From JBFHIZ01 sp963666475 (GTDB taxonomy: Bacteria > Bacillota > Clostridia > Lachnospirales > Lachnospiraceae): DNA of 64,000 nucleotides. Each line of letters starts with the position of its first letter. The first letter of the stretch is position 1. The notes beneath the pieces were generated by a model. It was not told the origin of the DNA and did not search any database. It saw only the letters and a list, made by a program, of their open reading frames with translations. Shown piece after piece: positions 60,328 through 64,000 of the stretch. The stretch covers positions 124,001 to 188,000 of the forward strand of contig CAXXJM010000001.1 of assembly GCA_963666475.2 (NCBI GenBank), read 5' to 3'. Both the position numbers and the translations under genes were made by a program.

Positions 60328-62502
60328 ATGAATTGGTTAACTAGATGGTTATCATACGTAGTAAATCCAGGATTAAGTAAACACACAGAACAGGTATTGG
60401 AAGGAATAGAGTCAGGTAGAACTAAGGCACTTTATAACTGGTTCAATGACACTTGGACTTCCATGGATCTGATAACTGGTAAATTAGTAATTCAACAAGA
60501 ACATGATGTTCAAGCAATTCTTACAGAAGCAAAATTAATGTATAAAGACTTTTCAGAACTATTTGTTTTGGATCAAAATCTTTTAATCAATGATTCAACA
60601 CATTCCGCTTTCATTGGAAGACAAGTTGAAGCAGAGTACCAAGAAGCTTTGAATGAAAATGAAAAGAAGATGTATGGGCCTTATATTGATATGGATTCGC
60701 TTCAGGTTGGAAGTTCCAGCTCAAGATTTTTTGATGAGGTGACACTAATGTTTCTTTCTCCTTATAGAAAAGAAGGGCGTGTTTTTTATCTGTGTGGAAG
60801 AGTTCCCAATGATGTGATGAGTGATGTATTGCAGGATGAAGATGGGCATATATATAAAGAATCTGGCGATAATTATTTATTTATGGTAAATACATCAAGA
60901 AACATTGAGCCAGGTACTGCAATTTCACGTAGTAGATTTGAAGACGATACATTTACTTTGGGAGATAATCTGAAAGATGGGATTAAAACAAAAGGATACG
61001 GTATTGTTCAAATCAAGAAGCATACAGAGTTCGAGATTGTTTTTAACAACCCGAAAACAAAAAAATTACACCAAGGTGTACAAAAAACAATTGAGAATGG
61101 AAGTAATTTAGATGCGTGGCCAGGCTATCCAGAATATCGACATATTCCAGTTGGAGGGAAAGGAATACTGATTGAACCACCGCATACGGATGAAAAATGG
61201 GGTTTACTTTGCGAGGGAGATATTGATGAGATATACAAATATCGCAGATTAAGTCATAAAATGACTCTAATCATAGGACTATTAAATGCTGCATTAATTT
61301 TTGGACTGTCATGGATTCCAACACTTAGTAAAACTATGGATGTTGTGGTACATGCTGGACTTTGGCTATTAATTACCTTTGTTTCAATTTTTATCTTCAA
61401 AATGTCTACATTAATACCTTTAAATTCGACAACGGATTTGCTGAAAGATATCGCAGAGGGCGAAGGTGATTTGACCAAAAGAGTGCCAACAAAATCGAAT
61501 GATGATATTGGTGAGCTGGCAAAATGGTTCAATAAGTTTGTGAATAATCAGCTACAGATTGTAAGAAGAATTTTAAATGCGACATCGATTTCAGATAAAG
61601 CGGTCAAGGAATTAAAGGAAATTACGGTGGAAGTAGAAGGTAGCAAAACTAATATAGAGGGGTCCTTAGAACATCTAATCAATATGATGAGGGAATACAC
61701 GGAAGAGTTGACATCTGTACAAAGTCAGTTTATTGATATTTCGGAGTCTTTTGAATCGATTATGGGTAAAATGAATCTTGCTCGAGAAAATATGTCGAAA
61801 ACAAGTAATCGTGCAATTGAGAGCCAAACATATTCTGAATCAGCAAGACATATTATGGAAAAAATTGTAGTCGATGTAAATGAAACACTGGAAGGAATGC
61901 TACTTCTAGAACAACATTCAACGGAGATTTCTTCGGTTATCGATGTGATTAACCATATTTCAAATCAGACAAAGCTTTTGGCTTTGAATGCTTCTATTGA
62001 GGCAGCAAGGGCTGGAGAACATGGAAAAGGATTTGCCGTTGTAGCACATGAAATTTCTAAATTGGCGGAAATGACAACGAAATCAACAACCGAGATTAAC
62101 TTGAGTATTAAAGACATCCAGGAAGAAGTGGAAAAAAATAAGAAAGCGATGTCTTTGATCGATCAAAAAATTCAAGAGGGTAATCAAAGTGTTGGAAAGT
62201 CGATAGGAAGCTTTACAGAAATCGAAGAAGATATTATTTCGATGAATAAGGAATTTGGGTTGCTAAGCACGCAAATGAAAGAAAAACTTGAAGTGCTTAA
62301 GACGGTTTCAGAATCTGTAAACGAAGTTGTAAAGGGATTTGAAGAGTCTGTAGAAAATAACGAAGAAAGCACAAAAACAGCAATGAATGCATTAGAAAAA
62401 AATGTGAACCACATGGAACAGGTAAAGAATAGTCTTGATTATACAACGACATATTTGTATGAGATGGTACATGCTTTTAAGATAGACGGAGAAAATTCAT
62501 GA
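60328..62502 (+). CDS. Methyl-accepting chemotaxis protein with possibly cytoplasmic sensor region
   Basis: A 724-residue receptor. Residues 1-310 are a soluble sensor, perhaps Cache-like. Two adjacent transmembrane helices follow (about 312-330 and 340-360), then HAMP (about 365-420) and a signalling domain with the hairpin tip (IDVINHISNQTKLLALNASIEAARAGEHGKGFAVVAHEI). No N-terminal membrane helix precedes the sensor, so it seems to face the cytoplasm. ATG 60328 follows GAGAGGTGG. Confidence 0.85.
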   Translation: MNWLTRWLSYVVNPGLSKHTEQVLEGIESGRTKALYNWFNDTWTSMDLITGKLVIQQEHDVQAILTEAKLMYKDFSELFVLDQNLLINDSTHSAFIGRQVEAEYQEALNENEKKMYGPYIDMDSLQVGSSSSRFFDEVTLMFLSPYRKEGRVFYLCGRVPNDVMSDVLQDEDGHIYKESGDNYLFMVNTSRNIEPGTAISRSRFEDDTFTLGDNLKDGIKTKGYGIVQIKKHTEFEIVFNNPKTKKLHQGVQKTIENGSNLDAWPGYPEYRHIPVGGKGILIEPPHTDEKWGLLCEGDIDEIYKYRRLSHKMTLIIGLLNAALIFGLSWIPTLSKTMDVVVHAGLWLLITFVSIFIFKMSTLIPLNSTTDLLKDIAEGEGDLTKRVPTKSNDDIGELAKWFNKFVNNQLQIVRRILNATSISDKAVKELKEITVEVEGSKTNIEGSLEHLINMMREYTEELTSVQSQFIDISESFESIMGKMNLARENMSKTSNRAIESQTYSESARHIMEKIVVDVNETLEGMLLLEQHSTEISSVIDVINHISNQTKLLALNASIEAARAGEHGKGFAVVAHEISKLAEMTTKSTTEINLSIKDIQEEVEKNKKAMSLIDQKIQEGNQSVGKSIGSFTEIEEDIISMNKEFGLLSTQMKEKLEVLKTVSESVNEVVKGFEESVENNEESTKTAMNALEKNVNHMEQVKNSLDYTTTYLYEMVHAFKIDGENS

Positions 62503-62647
62503 TCGATTCGTATATAAATGAAAAGTAAATTTGGAAGATTGTATCTTGCGATTAAGATTTTCATGTTTTATAATTGTTTCTAGGACTTACAAGAATTAGA
62601 ATTATAACATTATCAAATAAATTGTTTCAGTCATAGGAGGAAATAAA

Positions 62648-63016
62648 ATGTATTGTAATCATTGCGGAGCAGAAATTCCAAATCAAGCCAATTTTTGTAC
62701 TCATTGTGGAGCAAAAACTACCACAAATATTTATCAGGAACAAAATAGAACATCTCGTTCAAATGTGGAGGGTCTTCCTGTTGCATCCGTGGTTTGTGGA
62801 TTTATTGGATTATGTACTTCTGTCTTCTTTGTGGGAAAACTATTCATTATTGCAGGATTAGTAACAGGAATCATAAGTCTTGCAAAAAAAATGAAACCAA
62901 AAGTACTTGCCATTATTGGGATTGTTTTATCTGGAATCGGAATACTTGGAGCTATTGTATTTTCTATGTTGCTATGGAATGTTTTTGGTATCATTACAAG
63001 AAGTATCTTTTATTAA
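62648..63016 (+). CDS. Zinc-ribbon membrane protein, DUF4190-like
   Basis: A 122-residue protein with an N-terminal zinc ribbon (CNHCGAEIPNQANFCTHCG) and two or three hydrophobic segments (SVVCGFIGLCTSVFFVGKLFIIAGLVTGI; VLAIIGIVLSGIGILGAIVFSM), as in DUF4190 proteins. No function known. AGGAGG precedes the ATG. Confidence 0.78.
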   Translation: MYCNHCGAEIPNQANFCTHCGAKTTTNIYQEQNRTSRSNVEGLPVASVVCGFIGLCTSVFFVGKLFIIAGLVTGIISLAKKMKPKVLAIIGIVLSGIGILGAIVFSMLLWNVFGIITRSIFY

Positions 63017-63034
63017 AATATAAAATGCTAGAAA

Positions 63035-64000
63035 CTATATTGTCCAAACTTTCTCGGCGTATTTTTTTCGGAATTCTTTTGGGGTCAAACCTACATGCTT
63101 TTTAAAGACCGAAATAAAGTAGCTATGGGAATGAAAAGACAGTATGTTACTGATTTGACTATAGCTGTCCGTTGAGTAGAGTAAGAGTTTTTTTGCTTCT
63201 TCAATTCGAAACTCACTGATATAGGCAGATATTGTGCGACCAGTCTCTGTTTTAAAGAGAGTGGAAAGATATTTTGGTGAAAGATGTGATTCGTTTGCCA
63301 ACTCCAATAATGTGATTTTTTGATATACGTGATTAGAAATATAATGGATGCACTTGGAAACGGGCTCTGTAAAGCAGGGTTCGTTTTCTTTTTTTGCCTG
63401 ATGAACTTTCGTAGTAAAATCAATGACCATTTTTTCATTTAACGCATTGAGTTCATATATCGTGCGACAATTTTCCATCTGTCGAATATAGATATCACTG
63501 AGTGTAAAAGCTAATTCCTCATCCATTCCACCCTCAATAGCATACCTTGTTACGAGCGTTGTATTTGCAATACCACCGTATAAGAGTAAACGAAGTGGGC
63601 TTTTCGACATATTGCCATATTTCACCTGTGGAAGCGATTTATACGTGGATTCTAAGCGATTTAAATTACCTTCCCTTACACAAGAGAGCAGCGCGATTTC
63701 TTCTTTATAAGAAGTGTGAAGGGATTCTTCTTCTTTGTTTATAAATAGATCGTTACTTAAGTGTTTCGGTAGAAGCCGTTCAATTTGTTTTAGTTGAAAA
63801 CTAGCCATTTCTTCCACAGATGGTGAACTTCCTCGTAGCACAGAGAACATGAGGCGCATATATAGATCAAAGGAGTAAAGGGAAATCACGGGAAGAGAAC
63901 GAAGTAGTGATAGGGCTTCCTCAGACTCTAAATAAATGGAAAATGATAGTGTGTCTATAGAAAGCGGTCGAATATTATGTAGGAGAATTGGGCCGCCTAA
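63035..64000 (-). CDS. AraC-family regulator (5' end outside the window)
   Basis: C-terminal double helix-turn-helix (ITLLELANESHLSPKYLSTLFKTETGRTISAYI; ISNILSFHSHSYFISVFKKHVGLTPKEFRKKY). The reading frame stays open on the minus strand to position 64000 with no stop, so the gene starts beyond the window. The N-terminal region is helical and not assignable. Confidence 0.8.
   Translation of the reverse strand, partial: LGGPILLHNIRPLSIDTLSFSIYLESEEALSLLRSLPVISLYSFDLYMRLMFSVLRGSSPSVEEMASFQLKQIERLLPKHLSNDLFINKEEESLHTSYKEEIALLSCVREGNLNRLESTYKSLPQVKYGNMSKSPLRLLLYGGIANTTLVTRYAIEGGMDEELAFTLSDIYIRQMENCRTIYELNALNEKMVIDFTTKVHQAKKENEPCFTEPVSKCIHYISNHVYQKITLLELANESHLSPKYLSTLFKTETGRTISAYISEFRIEEAKKLLLYSTDSYSQISNILSFHSHSYFISVFKKHVGLTPKEFRKKYAEKVWTI

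Noticed and set aside
1..64000. CRISPR array, rRNA or insertion sequence
   Set aside because: No regularly spaced repeat-spacer pattern, rRNA stretch or transposase was seen.

Overview
The window looks like a low-GC, Gram-positive anaerobe of the Clostridia, most likely Lachnospiraceae. The reasons are A/T-rich codons, strong AGGAGG ribosome sites, a complete [FeFe]-hydrogenase maturase set (hydE, hydG, hydF), an iron-dependent butanol-type dehydrogenase, LytTR/GHKL signalling and intrinsic terminators throughout. This placement is inference from gene content; no rRNA is present.

Region 1 (1 to about 31.6 kb) is the right-hand two thirds of a long-tailed (siphovirus) prophage, all transcribed rightward. 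1-8.2 kb is an early/accessory block: HUH replication protein, RNase H-like protein, a PcfK/AcrIIA9-like and PcfJ-like pair, small zinc-finger proteins and a Dam methylase. 8.2-9.08 kb is a self-contained accessory unit whose promoter carries a palindrome in its spacer. A sigma-region-4-like late regulator follows. 9.9-16.96 kb holds packaging and HK97-type head genes (two TerS-like proteins, an HNH-kinase fusion, TerL, portal, protease, capsid). 17-24.9 kb holds connectors and tail, including a textbook A AAA AAC frameshift and a tape measure with five 44-residue repeats. 24.9-28.4 kb is the adhesion module. 28.5-30.6 kb is lysis (holin and a two-enzyme endolysin with an internal ribosome site). 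30.6-31.5 kb carries a HEPN-like accessory gene and an XRE regulator. Integrase and main repressor are absent and presumably lie left of the window. The 3' end of a tRNA-Pro gene faces the prophage end and is the likely attachment site.

Region 2 (31.6-64 kb) is chromosomal. It holds tRNA-Pro(AGG) and tRNA-Leu(CAG), a YgjP-type metallopeptidase, a Cache-HAMP-GGDEF-EAL protein with a ruined GGDEF motif, an alcohol dehydrogenase, a NimA-like flavoprotein and an EamA transporter. Next come a LytTR/GHKL two-component pair and a permuted, membrane-anchored GH3 glycosidase. An AraC regulator diverges from a sugar isomerase-kinase-aldolase operon that has a palindromic operator. A TetR regulator and a DUF3737-MalY operon on a MerR-type promoter (19-bp spacer) follow.

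The last part, mostly on the minus strand, holds an OmpR/HisKA two-component system, a plus-strand SDR epimerase trailed by a 26-codon SDR remnant, a DUF1275 protein, a shikimate kinase and the operon hydE-hydG-aspA-hydF. A chemotaxis receptor with a terminator hairpin in its leader, a zinc-ribbon membrane protein and an AraC regulator cut by the window end close the region.

The strongest candidates for new biology are the 8.3-9.0 kb accessory unit, the AcrIIA9/PcfK-PcfJ pair, the HNH-kinase fusion beside the packaging genes, the endolysin internal start, the HEPN-like gene and the MerR-type promoter with no adjacent MerR gene.
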